Assembly (NCBI GenBank): GCA_021799155.1
Contig: JAJZBA010000002.1
Location: forward strand, 1-22,968
Length of the DNA: 22,968 bases
Direction: 5' to 3'
Origin: a bacterium
Lineage (GTDB): Bacteria; Patescibacteriota; Minisyncoccia; UBA6257; UBA9933
Shown here: piece after piece, positions 6,054-14,180 of the stretch
Position numbering within the stretch: the first letter of the stretch is position 1
How the letters are laid out: every line of letters begins with the position of its first letter
Notes under the pieces: generated by a model
What the model was told of the DNA's origin: nothing
What the model saw: the letters and a program-made list of their open reading frames with translations, nothing else
Databases searched by the model: none
Program-made: the position numbers and the translations under genes

Positions 6054-7077
6054 CTTTTACTTTTAGAGTGTGTTTTAAAAGCATTGCTACATAACCCCAT
6101 TCGTTGTCGTACCAAGACAAAACTTTTACCAAATTGCCGTCAATGACTTTGGTAAATTTCAAATCGACAACCGCGCCGTACGGTTCGCCGATAATATCGG
6201 AAGAAACGACTTGATCTTCAACAATTTTTAAAATTCCTTTCCATTTCGGCGACTCGGCTGCTTTTTTAAAAATTTCATTGATTTCTTCAACCGAAGTTTT
6301 TCTTTTACTGATAAAAGTTATGTCGGTAATTGAGCCGGTAATTACTGGAACGCGAAGCGCGATACCGTCGAATTTTCCTTCCAATTCTTTAAAAACTTTG
6401 GTTACGGCGATTGCCGCGCCGGTGGTTGAGGGAATAATATTTTGGCTGGCGGCTCGGCCGCGGCGAAAATCATTACCTTTAACCGGACTATCAACAACGG
6501 TTTGAGTATTGGTCATGGCGTGAACGGTGTTTAAAACCGCTTTTTCGATGCCGGGATTTTCCGCCATTACGGCGATTACCGGAGAAGCGGCATTGGTGGT
6601 GCAGGAGGCGTTAGAAGTGATTTCAAATTCTTTTATTTCGTTTTCGTTTAAGCCGATTAAAACAGTTCTGCCAAATTGGCCGTCGGGGTCTTTTGCCGGA
6701 GCGGTTAGAACAACTCTTTTGGCGCCGGCGTCCAAGTGCGCTTTGGCTTTTTCAAACGATTCAAAAACTCCAGTCGCTTCAACAACAATATCAATATTCA
6801 AATCTTTCCATGGCAATTTCACCGGCTCCTTTTCGGAAATGAATTTAATTTCTTTGTCATCTATTTTAAAAACGCCTTTTTCCTTATCAAGTCCGACTTC
6901 GCCGGGAAAAGCGCGATAAACAGTATCGTATTTGAAAAGATACGCCAGATTTTCCAAATTGCCCAAATCGTTAATAGCGACAATTTCTAGATCAGGTTCG
7001 TCAATTGCCTGCCTTAAAAACAATCGGCCGATGCGGCCGAAACCGTTGATTGCTATTTTTGTCGGTTTTCCGTTCAT
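6031..7077 (-). CDS. gap: Glyceraldehyde-3-phosphate dehydrogenase, type I
   Basis: GAPDH oxidises glyceraldehyde 3-phosphate to 1,3-bisphosphoglycerate with NAD(P)+ and phosphate in lower glycolysis. The 348 residues include the Rossmann start INGFGRIGRLFLRQ (10-23), the active-site SNASCTTNAASP with Cys159 as nucleophile, His186 in NTVHAMTN, and the C-terminal SWYDNEWGYVAM. The S-loop reads TQTVVDSPVKGNDFRRGRAA, a few residues longer than the common DxPHKDxRRxRAA. Asp37 in AINDLGN suggests NAD as cofactor. The final KETLNPKT is encoded by a 7-base repeat and may be a non-conserved tail. The start ATG overlaps the stop of the preceding membrane-protein gene (ATGA), and AGGAAA seven bases upstream is one of the few good ribosome-binding sites here. 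Confidence 0.97.
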   Translation of the reverse strand: MNGKPTKIAINGFGRIGRLFLRQAIDEPDLEIVAINDLGNLENLAYLFKYDTVYRAFPGEVGLDKEKGVFKIDDKEIKFISEKEPVKLPWKDLNIDIVVEATGVFESFEKAKAHLDAGAKRVVLTAPAKDPDGQFGRTVLIGLNENEIKEFEITSNASCTTNAASPVIAVMAENPGIEKAVLNTVHAMTNTQTVVDSPVKGNDFRRGRAASQNIIPSTTGAAIAVTKVFKELEGKFDGIALRVPVITGSITDITFISKRKTSVEEINEIFKKAAESPKWKGILKIVEDQVVSSDIIGEPYGAVVDLKFTKVIDGNLVKVLSWYDNEWGYVAMLLKHTLKVKETLNPKT

Positions 7078-7895
7078 AAATTTCCTTTTTCAATTTCTTT
7101 TTTTACTTCTTCATAAATTCCCCCCAGGTTCAGCAGTTTCCCGAACCCTAAGAATATAAAACTTAAAGCAAAATAAACGGTAAAGTGAGCCAAATAAGTA
7201 ATTTGAATTTCATCGACAAACAATGGTTTGAATAATTCAAAAAATTCAAGCCAGCCGGCCATAATAATAAAAACAATTCCCAATATTAAATAATTTATAA
7301 ACCCACTCATCAGCGGCAAAACCCTTTTTAATTCCAGGGATTTAATAATTATAAAAATTCCCAACATCACTAGCCAGAAAAGATAAACGTAAAGAAAGGC
7401 TTTAATTTTCTCTCCTAAAAGCGGAGCGCCGAAAGCCATGAAAAAGATTGAGAAAATAATAACTAAAAATAATATTATTGTCGGTAAATGAAGATTGACT
7501 TCCGATTTTTGGCGGGCGACTCTTAAAATAAATTCTAAACCGATGGCTAAAAAGAAGAAACAAGTAAGATAAAAACCAATTACGGCGGTTTCTATGATTT
7601 CTTGTCCGAGAGGCAGAAATCGAATCCAGAGAAATTCCAATATATGAGCGACGGCCAACACGGAAAAAGCCGTCAGGGAAAACCTCATAAATTTTTTGAA
7701 AAATTGGTCTTGAAGATGGTAGCGGGTAAAAATTCTGTAAATTACCAAAGCGGCGAAAAATGCTCCGATTAAATGAATAAGGCCGGTGTCGTAAAAATAT
7801 CGGCCGTTGCCGATTAATTCGGCCGCGGCAATGATGAGCAGATTAACAATTAAAATAACGTAGAGGTTTAAAAATTTTTCCGCTTTCTCAATCAT
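7074..7895 (-). CDS. Polytopic membrane protein of unknown function
   Basis: I do not recognise this 273-residue protein. It is very hydrophobic with about eight membrane segments (near 11-30, 36-56, 69-92, 99-125, 135-158, 164-187, 196-217 and 230-255) and a short charged C-terminal tail (YEEVKKEIEKGNL). No catalytic or transport motif is visible; charged residues inside or near the segments include Glu26, His41 and Glu87. Its stop overlaps the gap start by four bases and its start overlaps the trmH-like gene by eight, so translation of the three genes is probably coupled. A sensor-domain-like or lipid-related role would be guesswork. Confidence 0.8.
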   Translation of the reverse strand: MIEKAEKFLNLYVILIVNLLIIAAAELIGNGRYFYDTGLIHLIGAFFAALVIYRIFTRYHLQDQFFKKFMRFSLTAFSVLAVAHILEFLWIRFLPLGQEIIETAVIGFYLTCFFFLAIGLEFILRVARQKSEVNLHLPTIILFLVIIFSIFFMAFGAPLLGEKIKAFLYVYLFWLVMLGIFIIIKSLELKRVLPLMSGFINYLILGIVFIIMAGWLEFFELFKPLFVDEIQITYLAHFTVYFALSFIFLGFGKLLNLGGIYEEVKKEIEKGNL

Positions 7896-8391
7896 TGTTT
7901 AAATTATACAAATTAATTAAATGAAACACAACAACCCCAAAAGCGACGGCAACATTAAGCGATTCTTTTTTGCCGTACATCGGAATTTCTAGGATTTTAT
8001 CGGCTCTTTTTAAAACAGATGGCGGTAAACCGCTGACTTCATTTCCTAAAACCAGAACGATTTTTTTAATACTATCACGCGTGATAGTATTTTTAAATTT
8101 AATTTTATAATACGGCAAAGATTTTTTTGATTGTTCAATCGCAAAAATTTTATATTTGTCGCGTCGGAGTTTGTCTATTAAACGAGTTGTTGATTTACAA
8201 TATTCCCATTCCACATATTTTTCCGCGCCGAGTGAAATTTTTATTAATTGTTTTCGCGGTTTTCCGAATTCATCCACCGGCGCCGGCGTAATGCCGCAGA
8301 GATAAATTTTTTCCACGCCGGCGGCATCCGCCGTTCGAAAAATCGAGCCGACGTTATGAAGAGAGCGGATGTTATGAAGAATGACAATCAT
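7888..8391 (-). CDS. TrmH/SpoU-family RNA 2'-O-methyltransferase
   Basis: A 167-residue SPOUT methyltransferase. The three family motifs are present: motif 1 HNIRSLHNVGSIFRTADAAGVEKIYLCG (6-33), motif 2 KIVLVLGNEVSGLPPSVL (110-127) and motif 3 IPMYGKKESLNVAVAFGVVVFHL (136-158), which together form the trefoil knot binding S-adenosylmethionine. Arg19 and Asn117 match the conserved residues. It lacks the N-terminal L30-like RNA-binding extension of 23S rRNA enzymes, so it could act on tRNA or rRNA; the target cannot be named. Residues 101-108 (NTITRDSI), just before motif 2, are encoded exactly by a 24-bp perfect palindrome and look like an insertion in a loop. It starts 11 bases after the giant secreted-protein gene and overlaps the next gene by eight bases. 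Confidence 0.92.
   Translation of the reverse strand: MIVILHNIRSLHNVGSIFRTADAAGVEKIYLCGITPAPVDEFGKPRKQLIKISLGAEKYVEWEYCKSTTRLIDKLRRDKYKIFAIEQSKKSLPYYKIKFKNTITRDSIKKIVLVLGNEVSGLPPSVLKRADKILEIPMYGKKESLNVAVAFGVVVFHLINLYNLNND
8068..8091. repeat. 24-bp perfect palindrome within the trmH-like gene
   Basis: Bases 8068-8091 read identically on both strands (half-site AATACTATCACG). The element starts and ends on codon boundaries and encodes residues 101-108 of the methyltransferase. A weaker relative lies at 11186-11205. Confidence 0.9.
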
Positions 8392-8402
8392 TTCCTATTA
8401 TT

Positions 8403-11400
8403 TTATTCTAATCCAATTTTCATATACCAGTCGGCGTTATTTTCAGTAGTGAAATCACTAAAAGCGTCATTTTGCAATCTGGCGCTCCAGGCTTCGCCAA
8501 AAGCGTAGGGATTGGCGTTGCTTTCAATTACTCGCCAGTCATTTCCGTCCCATCCTCCTCCGCCAAGATAGTTTTCCACGCCTAAAACTAACCAGTATTT
8601 AGTGCCCGCGTTCAAAGAAATAGGATTATTGAAACCAAAAGTCATATCCTGATTACCGTCGGTTCCGAAAACATTTGTCATTATTGCTTCTCCTAATTTT
8701 TGACCGGGATTTGGATGATTACTTCCGTCATCTTCGTAAATTGCCAATCGCAAATTAGCAGTATTATTTTTAACCGCGTGCTGAATTTTTAATACAACTC
8801 TGTTTATATTAAGAGTTGTGGTTGCTGTAATGCTTTGAAGCGCCACAAATTCTTTTTGGGTGCCGTCTTTTTTACCAAAAGGAATGCTTGAAGAAGCATT
8901 GGCTTCGGTTTGCGTTATGTAAAAAACAGTTTCCGGATAAGACCATTGGATTTCAGACAGATAATTGGAATAATTGCCGAAATCATCTTTGGTGCGAACG
9001 CTGATTGAAAGATTATCTCCGGGCGAGACGAATTTTGTCGTAGCGGTGGCGGTGCCGACGGACAGCCATTCGGTCGAAGAAGCGTATTGAATTTCATAAG
9101 TCAAAAGAGAATCAAGAGTGTCGGAGTCGGCCGCTTTTGGCCAGTCGATGTCCAAGCGGGAATTCGGTTTGTCAAAACTAAAATTAATAGAGCCGGTTAA
9201 TTGAGGCGGTTGGCGATTGGGTTGATTGCCGAAATAATATTTTGTTTTATCGACGGCGATCAATTGAAAATAAGGGCCGCCGAAGGAATAAGGAGAATAA
9301 AAGGCAAGCGTCAGATAATCTTGGTAATTTAAAGCCAGTTCGGAAGTCGAGCTGGCGACTTGAATAATGAAATGATTGTCTTCCAGTTCGGAATAGCTAA
9401 AACTGATATTATTGGCCCCGCCCTCGGTACCGCAATTTTGAGAAATATCCGGCAAAAGAAGGGAATTCTTCGCGATAACCGAACCGCCGGAACAGTGTTT
9501 GTATTTTACCGCTAAAACATTTTCCAAATCATCGGGCTGATAAGGTTGATTGTCGATATTGAATTGTTTTTGGGCATCGCTATTTAAATAAAAAACCAAA
9601 AGTTTCCAATTATCGTTTGCTGAACCGCGGTATAAATCCGGTATAAAAGGATATTGATTGTAATAGGCGTCAATAAGATAATCGGCGCTCGAATCTCGGG
9701 GGTCTTGGTAAAAATATAATCCCACGAGAAAACTCGGAACCGAAGTTGTTGAAGTCGCCGATGCCGAACCAAAACCGTCTTTATCAAAAGCCTGAAGGGA
9801 AAATTGATAATCGCGGCCGATTTCGTTGATAGAAAAACTCGTTGAGGTAGCGCTTGTTTCGATATCCGAGAAAGTTGAACTGCTGTTGCTAGTATCGGTT
9901 ATTTTGTAAGTGATTGAGGAAGTGGCACCGCTATAATCTTGTGAAGCGTCCCATCTTAAATTTAAATTCATCGTGTTGGAATTGTATTGAATTGTGAAAT
10001 TTTGCGGCGTAGTCGGCGCGTTGCGCGGCTCCGGCAAACTTTGGGAATTTTGCGGATTGGGATTGTTACGAATTTCAAAGTCTGCGCTGGTCTGTGTATA
10101 GTCCGCGCCAGTCTGTGCCGTGTCGCAGCCATTTCCTAAAAACTCGCCGTCCAGTTGACTGGATACGCATTGATTGTCCGATAAAGCTTTGCGTTCCAAG
10201 CTTTGGCCGGCTTCGATGTTTGAATAATTTATCTCATCGATAATTTCATCATTATTATTGTAAAGCGTAATTACATCGTCATTGTCGGATAAGCGGTAGG
10301 AATGAGAATAAATAATATCCGGAGAACTTGATGACGCTTGATACTCCGGACTGGCGATTAAAATAAATCCTTTTGCCGGAATAATTTTATTTTGAAAATC
10401 ATCGGCTTTGACCAAGGTTTGAGTGGAAGTGGAATTTGCCGAAGGTCGTCTTTTTAGAGAATAGCCGGTTAAATCGATTTGATTATTATTCGGATTATAA
10501 AGTTCGATAAATTCTTCATCCGAATGGCCGGTGCCGGCGCCGGCCATAATTTCGCTGATTAAAATATGATTAACAAAAAAGGCGCCGGGCGCCTCGTTTG
10601 ATTGATTATTTTCTTCAGAAATTTGGCAGGTGTTTGATTGCGCTTTCGGACTGGGACAGGCTTGAGTTTCAAAATCATCGGCGTTGTTGTTGGTGTCGAC
10701 AAAAATGTTGTTTTGAAATTTTCTTTGGATGCTTTGTCCGTCTGTGGGGTTTGACGCGCACGCGCCTTCGCAATCATTCGCTTCTCCCCAGCCTACTTTA
10801 TCAGCCACTTCAGCGTTGGGATTTTTAAGTTGAATCGTATTTGATTCGGTAAGAGTTAATCCGTTTAAAACAATATCCGCTCCTTCCAACGACTCGCGTG
10901 AAATCAAAAAATAACCGTAAGCAGTGATGGTTTTATTTTCAAAATAAGTTTTGGAAACTAAGGAAGTAAAAGTATCGCCTCCTTGAGTTTTTCTTTGGAT
11001 ATACCAGTTTGTCAAATCAACGGCGGAATCGTTCAGATTATAAAGTTCGATAAATCTGTTGGAGGTTGGCGATAGTTGAATTTCGTTGATTAAAATTTTT
11101 TGATACTGGGTTGGAGATTGATTGTTGCTTAAAGAATTAGATGATGTATTATTTTCGTTTGAATTTGACGGCGTCGCACTGCCGCTACTATTACTTGTGA
11201 TAGTAACGGTCGACGCTGAATTTTCCGCTTTCGGCGTGCCGGAAATATTATTATAAGCGGCGCCGTTGTAAGTATGCCAGGAGAAACTTGTGGTGAGCCC
11301 AGCCGAACCATCCCGTTCCATTGTCCGTTTTTGAGCGCTGTCGCCGGCCGGCCAAGCGGGGTTTGTCAAAACTTCGTCGATTAAATTGCATTGGTTATCA

Positions 11401-13325
11401 AAAAGTCGCAGTCCTTCATTGGAATTGGAAAGCGCGCCGGTGTAAATCAAATCAGCGGTAATATAAGGGACAGAATCGTCATTTGTCCGCTCCAATAAAA
11501 TAAATCCGCCGGCCGGAATCTTAGTTTTATTCATAAAGTTAAAATTTATTTTGATTTGCTCGTTTTGATCGATAAGTTGCCAACCGGTTAAGTCAACTTC
11601 GCCGCCGGAAATATTTTTCAATTCAATCCATTCGTCGTTGGCGCTGTTCGTTGTTCCCATCCAGGCGACTTCGTTGATGATAACTTTTTGGCGAGAAGGG
11701 GACCGGCTGGTGTTAAAAGAGCATTCTTTTTGCGCGACCCGTTTCGATTGTTGCGGTTGCTGCTCCGTTAATTGATTTTTCGGCGGTTGTTTTTGTGAAT
11801 CTTCTTGTTTGTCATTTTTTTCTTCGTCTTCTTTTATAATCTGCGGCGATTGGACATTTTTATTTTCCGAAGTTTTTTGGTTCGACGCTTGAGTTTGGTT
11901 TTTGTTTTGATTTTGATTTTCATCTTTAGGTTGTTGTTCCGAATCCGTCTGTTTGGCCTGCCCCATATAATCCAGTTGAAAGCGGGATTTATTCGGGGTT
12001 GGTTGAACATCTTCCGATTCGTTTTCACTTTTTTGTTCGTCGGTTTGATTATCTGTTTGATCCAAACTAATTTGTCCTGCGGGCTGAAATCGGTTGTCGT
12101 CGCCGGAAGCGCCGGAAAAGAAATTACTGACAGAAGAAACAGTATTTTTTGTTAATGAGATTGTTTGAGCAAAGAATGAGACAGCAGCATTTTTTATTTT
12201 TGCCAATTCTCCGGTTAAAGAAATTCTGGGGATTCTAAAATAATTAAACGGAGAAAAATCATAAACTATGGAGTGGGGAGAATATTCTTTTTTAAGCTCA
12301 ATTTCTTTATGAAATAAATCAATTACGCCCGCGCCATTTAAAACAGCTTGGCGAGAAAGGCGAGTGAAGTAGGCGTCGAGGATTGGATAATATTCTGATT
12401 CATTTCTTGCTAATAGATAAACTTTTTGAAATTCGTTATTATCATCGCGTTGAATTTTAATCTTTGTTAGTGGAAATTCTTTTCCATTTTCGTCTTTTCC
12501 ATATCCAAAATTTCCATCATCTCTGATAATTTTTGGAAATTGATATTTAGGGTCGTTAATTGTATCTTTGGAAAAGAAATATTTATTGGAATATTCGGCT
12601 AAAGAAATTAAGTATTCATCAATGGAATTTTTTTGTATCGGAGAAAGTCCTTGATTTTTAAAATTAACAGCAAGATTTAAATTTTCTTTGATCGTTGTTC
12701 TATTATACTTTTTCAGATATTCTTCGTAGGGCGAGCCGTAATCTTCTGTTGCTTTTTCCAATTCATGCGCGTGAGTGTCGTTTCTGGTATGTTCCGGCAC
12801 GGTTGCGTCCTCAATTAAATGAAGAATATATCCCAAAATCTTATAAGATTCTTCTTCGTTTCCTTTTATCATTTCCAAAATTCCTTGCTCCCATGTTTTG
12901 GCGCCTTGGTAAAATTTGTATTGCGCTTGCAGTTGTTCATTATGCAGCCAATTCAAAGAAGAAACCGGCGCAATACCGTAGGGTGCGATAAGATTTTTGG
13001 AAACTATTTGCACGGTTTCAGCATCGTATTTGCCCGTATGTTCTCCGCTCCAACCTGTTTTATTAATAGGGTCGTAAAAATGGTTAATCCATCTCGGCGG
13101 CGTATCTTCCAAAATAGAACCTTCAATAATCCATTCTTTTTGTTGGGGAGTTAATTTTTTATCCGGAAAAGATAAGTTATAAAAATCAACGATTTCATCG
13201 GTTAAAGCCGGATGAGTGGTTTGATCATCGTAGGCATTGGCAAGGTTTATATTTATAAAATAAAAAGAAGAAAAAATAAGAAAAACAATAAAAATAATTT
13301 TGAATTTTAAATTGCCATTTTGCAT
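8403..13325 (-). CDS. Giant secreted protein: zinc phospholipase C/P1-nuclease-like domain plus three lamin-tail domains
   Basis: A 1640-residue exported protein. Residues 1-31 form a signal peptide (hydrophobic core, cleavage likely after LANA). Residues 32-350 resemble the zinc-dependent phospholipase C/P1 nuclease fold: His38, RWINHFYDP (His82, Asp85) and HLIEDATVPEH (His169, Asp173, His179), a HxxxD...PxH zinc pattern. A Gln/Asn/Lys-rich linker spans about 405-545. Three lamin-tail domains follow (about 547-695, 743-885, 919-1060), each opening with INE/ISE and an EWIEL or FIELYN motif, then a fibronectin III domain (1102-1197), an unassigned segment (1198-1370) with paired cysteines, a second Fn3-like domain (1372-1465) and a C-terminal beta-rich module (1466-1640). 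No membrane anchor or sorting motif is seen. It may act on host or neighbour lipids or nucleic acid while the other modules bind surfaces; this is inference. Its start codon lies in a 7-base repeat. Confidence 0.88.
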   Translation of the reverse strand: MQNGNLKFKIIFIVFLIFSSFYFININLANAYDDQTTHPALTDEIVDFYNLSFPDKKLTPQQKEWIIEGSILEDTPPRWINHFYDPINKTGWSGEHTGKYDAETVQIVSKNLIAPYGIAPVSSLNWLHNEQLQAQYKFYQGAKTWEQGILEMIKGNEEESYKILGYILHLIEDATVPEHTRNDTHAHELEKATEDYGSPYEEYLKKYNRTTIKENLNLAVNFKNQGLSPIQKNSIDEYLISLAEYSNKYFFSKDTINDPKYQFPKIIRDDGNFGYGKDENGKEFPLTKIKIQRDDNNEFQKVYLLARNESEYYPILDAYFTRLSRQAVLNGAGVIDLFHKEIELKKEYSPHSIVYDFSPFNYFRIPRISLTGELAKIKNAAVSFFAQTISLTKNTVSSVSNFFSGASGDDNRFQPAGQISLDQTDNQTDEQKSENESEDVQPTPNKSRFQLDYMGQAKQTDSEQQPKDENQNQNKNQTQASNQKTSENKNVQSPQIIKEDEEKNDKQEDSQKQPPKNQLTEQQPQQSKRVAQKECSFNTSRSPSRQKVIINEVAWMGTTNSANDEWIELKNISGGEVDLTGWQLIDQNEQIKINFNFMNKTKIPAGGFILLERTNDDSVPYITADLIYTGALSNSNEGLRLFDNQCNLIDEVLTNPAWPAGDSAQKRTMERDGSAGLTTSFSWHTYNGAAYNNISGTPKAENSASTVTITSNSSGSATPSNSNENNTSSNSLSNNQSPTQYQKILINEIQLSPTSNRFIELYNLNDSAVDLTNWYIQRKTQGGDTFTSLVSKTYFENKTITAYGYFLISRESLEGADIVLNGLTLTESNTIQLKNPNAEVADKVGWGEANDCEGACASNPTDGQSIQRKFQNNIFVDTNNNADDFETQACPSPKAQSNTCQISEENNQSNEAPGAFFVNHILISEIMAGAGTGHSDEEFIELYNPNNNQIDLTGYSLKRRPSANSTSTQTLVKADDFQNKIIPAKGFILIASPEYQASSSSPDIIYSHSYRLSDNDDVITLYNNNDEIIDEINYSNIEAGQSLERKALSDNQCVSSQLDGEFLGNGCDTAQTGADYTQTSADFEIRNNPNPQNSQSLPEPRNAPTTPQNFTIQYNSNTMNLNLRWDASQDYSGATSSITYKITDTSNSSSTFSDIETSATSTSFSINEIGRDYQFSLQAFDKDGFGSASATSTTSVPSFLVGLYFYQDPRDSSADYLIDAYYNQYPFIPDLYRGSANDNWKLLVFYLNSDAQKQFNIDNQPYQPDDLENVLAVKYKHCSGGSVIAKNSLLLPDISQNCGTEGGANNISFSYSELEDNHFIIQVASSTSELALNYQDYLTLAFYSPYSFGGPYFQLIAVDKTKYYFGNQPNRQPPQLTGSINFSFDKPNSRLDIDWPKAADSDTLDSLLTYEIQYASSTEWLSVGTATATTKFVSPGDNLSISVRTKDDFGNYSNYLSEIQWSYPETVFYITQTEANASSSIPFGKKDGTQKEFVALQSITATTTLNINRVVLKIQHAVKNNTANLRLAIYEDDGSNHPNPGQKLGEAIMTNVFGTDGNQDMTFGFNNPISLNAGTKYWLVLGVENYLGGGGWDGNDWRVIESNANPYAFGEAWSARLQNDAFSDFTTENNADWYMKIGLE
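11186..11205. repeat. Imperfect palindrome related to the trmH palindrome
   Basis: TACTATTAC (11186-11194) and GTGATAGTA (11197-11205) are inverted with one mismatch and two central bases. Half-site TACTAYCAC is shared with the perfect palindrome at 8068-8091. It codes for a Ser/Thr-rich linker between lamin-tail domains 1 and 2 of the giant protein. Confidence 0.5.
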
Positions 13326-13351
13326 TTTGAGTTTTGATTTTTTGAATTTAT
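13296..13351. repeat. Degenerate 7-base tandem repeat over the start of the giant gene
   Basis: Eight units of seven bases can be read: aattttg, aatttta, aattgcc, attttgc, attttga, gttttga, ttttttg, aatttat. The array spans the spacer after the 209-residue protein gene and the first ten codons of the giant secreted protein, including its ATG (13325-13323). Confidence 0.7.
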
Positions 13352-13353
13352 TT

Positions 13354-13983
13354 TTATATTTCTATTATTTTCCAGATATCGTTTGGATATTTTTTAAAAC
13401 TAACCGAAAAATCATATCCATCAATCTTTGTTTCCATAAATGCTCTTTTATCATAATCCCAAACTTGATATAGACGGCTTACATAATCTTCTTTCGACTC
13501 AGACATAGAATGTTCTTTGATTTCTTTTTCGTACATTTGTTCAAGTTGAGCATGTAAATCAACGATTTTTACTTTCCGTAAAATATTTAATATATATTTA
13601 ACATTCTCCGGTTTAGAATTTTTTAATCTCTTCAATTCTTTCTCTTGATAATCTCCAATAAAATATTTACTTGCCAACTCATAGTCGCCTTTTTCAACCG
13701 CCTCAATATACATTTGTAAGGTCTCTTGCGGAGTTTTGCCGCCGTACGTATCAGCCATTGCTCGTTCATAATCTTCCTGCTGCCATTTTTTGATTTGCTC
13801 CTCAGCTTTTTGAGCAACTTTCATATCTTTCCAGTATCTATATTTTTGCCAACCCCAATTGCCGGCAATAAGCAAAATAAAAACACTGAGAATAATTCCC
13901 AAAAATCCAACTAAAAACTTCCAATATTTTGTTTTTGATTTCTCCGTTTTTTCGGGAGAGAGATTAAGATTTTGTTCCTCCAT
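13354..13983 (-). CDS. Membrane-anchored protein of unknown function, NTF2/DUF4878-like
   Basis: A 209-residue protein with a charged cytoplasmic head (1-22), one membrane segment (about 23-46, WKFLVGFLGIILSVFILLIAG) and an outer region. A short charged helix (50-80) leads to GKTPQETLQMYIEAVEKGDYELASKYFIGDYQEKELKRL (about 82-120), the pattern of small NTF2-fold lipoprotein-like domains such as DUF4878, which measure or bind unknown ligands. The end, FSVSFKKYPNDIWKIIEI, is the final strand typical of that fold. Assignment to the fold is by eye. It lies 28 bases upstream of the giant secreted-protein gene and is probably co-transcribed with it. A strong terminator-like hairpin sits only a dozen bases before its start codon. 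Confidence 0.82.
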   Translation of the reverse strand: MEEQNLNLSPEKTEKSKTKYWKFLVGFLGIILSVFILLIAGNWGWQKYRYWKDMKVAQKAEEQIKKWQQEDYERAMADTYGGKTPQETLQMYIEAVEKGDYELASKYFIGDYQEKELKRLKNSKPENVKYILNILRKVKIVDLHAQLEQMYEKEIKEHSMSESKEDYVSRLYQVWDYDKRAFMETKIDGYDFSVSFKKYPNDIWKIIEI

Positions 13984-13997
13984 AGTTTTGATTTTTT

Positions 13998-14023
13998 AAA
14001 AAATAAAAAGGGCTCACGCCCCC
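13998..14023 (-). terminator. Rho-independent terminator or attenuator before the 209-residue gene
   Basis: On the minus strand GGGC-GTGA-GCCC forms a short GC stem (extendable by G-U pairs) with a GNRA-type loop, followed by TTTTTATTTTTT (14009-13998). This is the best intrinsic terminator in the window. It would end the thioredoxin reductase transcript or attenuate the downstream gene. Confidence 0.65.
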
Positions 14024-14065
14024 TCACTAGGCATAAATACTATTTAATTTTCACCGACCAACTAT

Positions 14066-14071
14066 ATTATA
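14066..14071 (-). promoter_or_regulatory. Possible -10 box upstream of the terminator
   Basis: The minus strand carries TATAAT at 14071-14066 within TTATAATATAG. No convincing -35 box is seen 16-18 bases upstream (AAGTTA). If active, it would give a leader of about 70 bases containing the terminator at 13998-14023. Confidence 0.35.
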
Positions 14072-14107
14072 ACAAATTTATTTTTAACTAACTTGTGGAT
14101 AACTCAT

Positions 14108-14147
14108 TTGGTCAAACAAATATGCGATCGCATATTTGTTTGACCAA
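14108..14147. repeat. 40-bp perfect palindrome centred on GCGATCGC
   Basis: Bases 14108-14147 are fully self-complementary; each half is TTGGTCAAACAAATATGCGA on its own strand. It lies 33 bases after the thioredoxin reductase stop. No U-run follows on either strand beyond TTTTA on the plus strand, so it is not a standard terminator. Confidence 0.95.
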
Positions 14148-14180
14148 TTTTATCGATATGAATTATTATGGTGTGAATTA

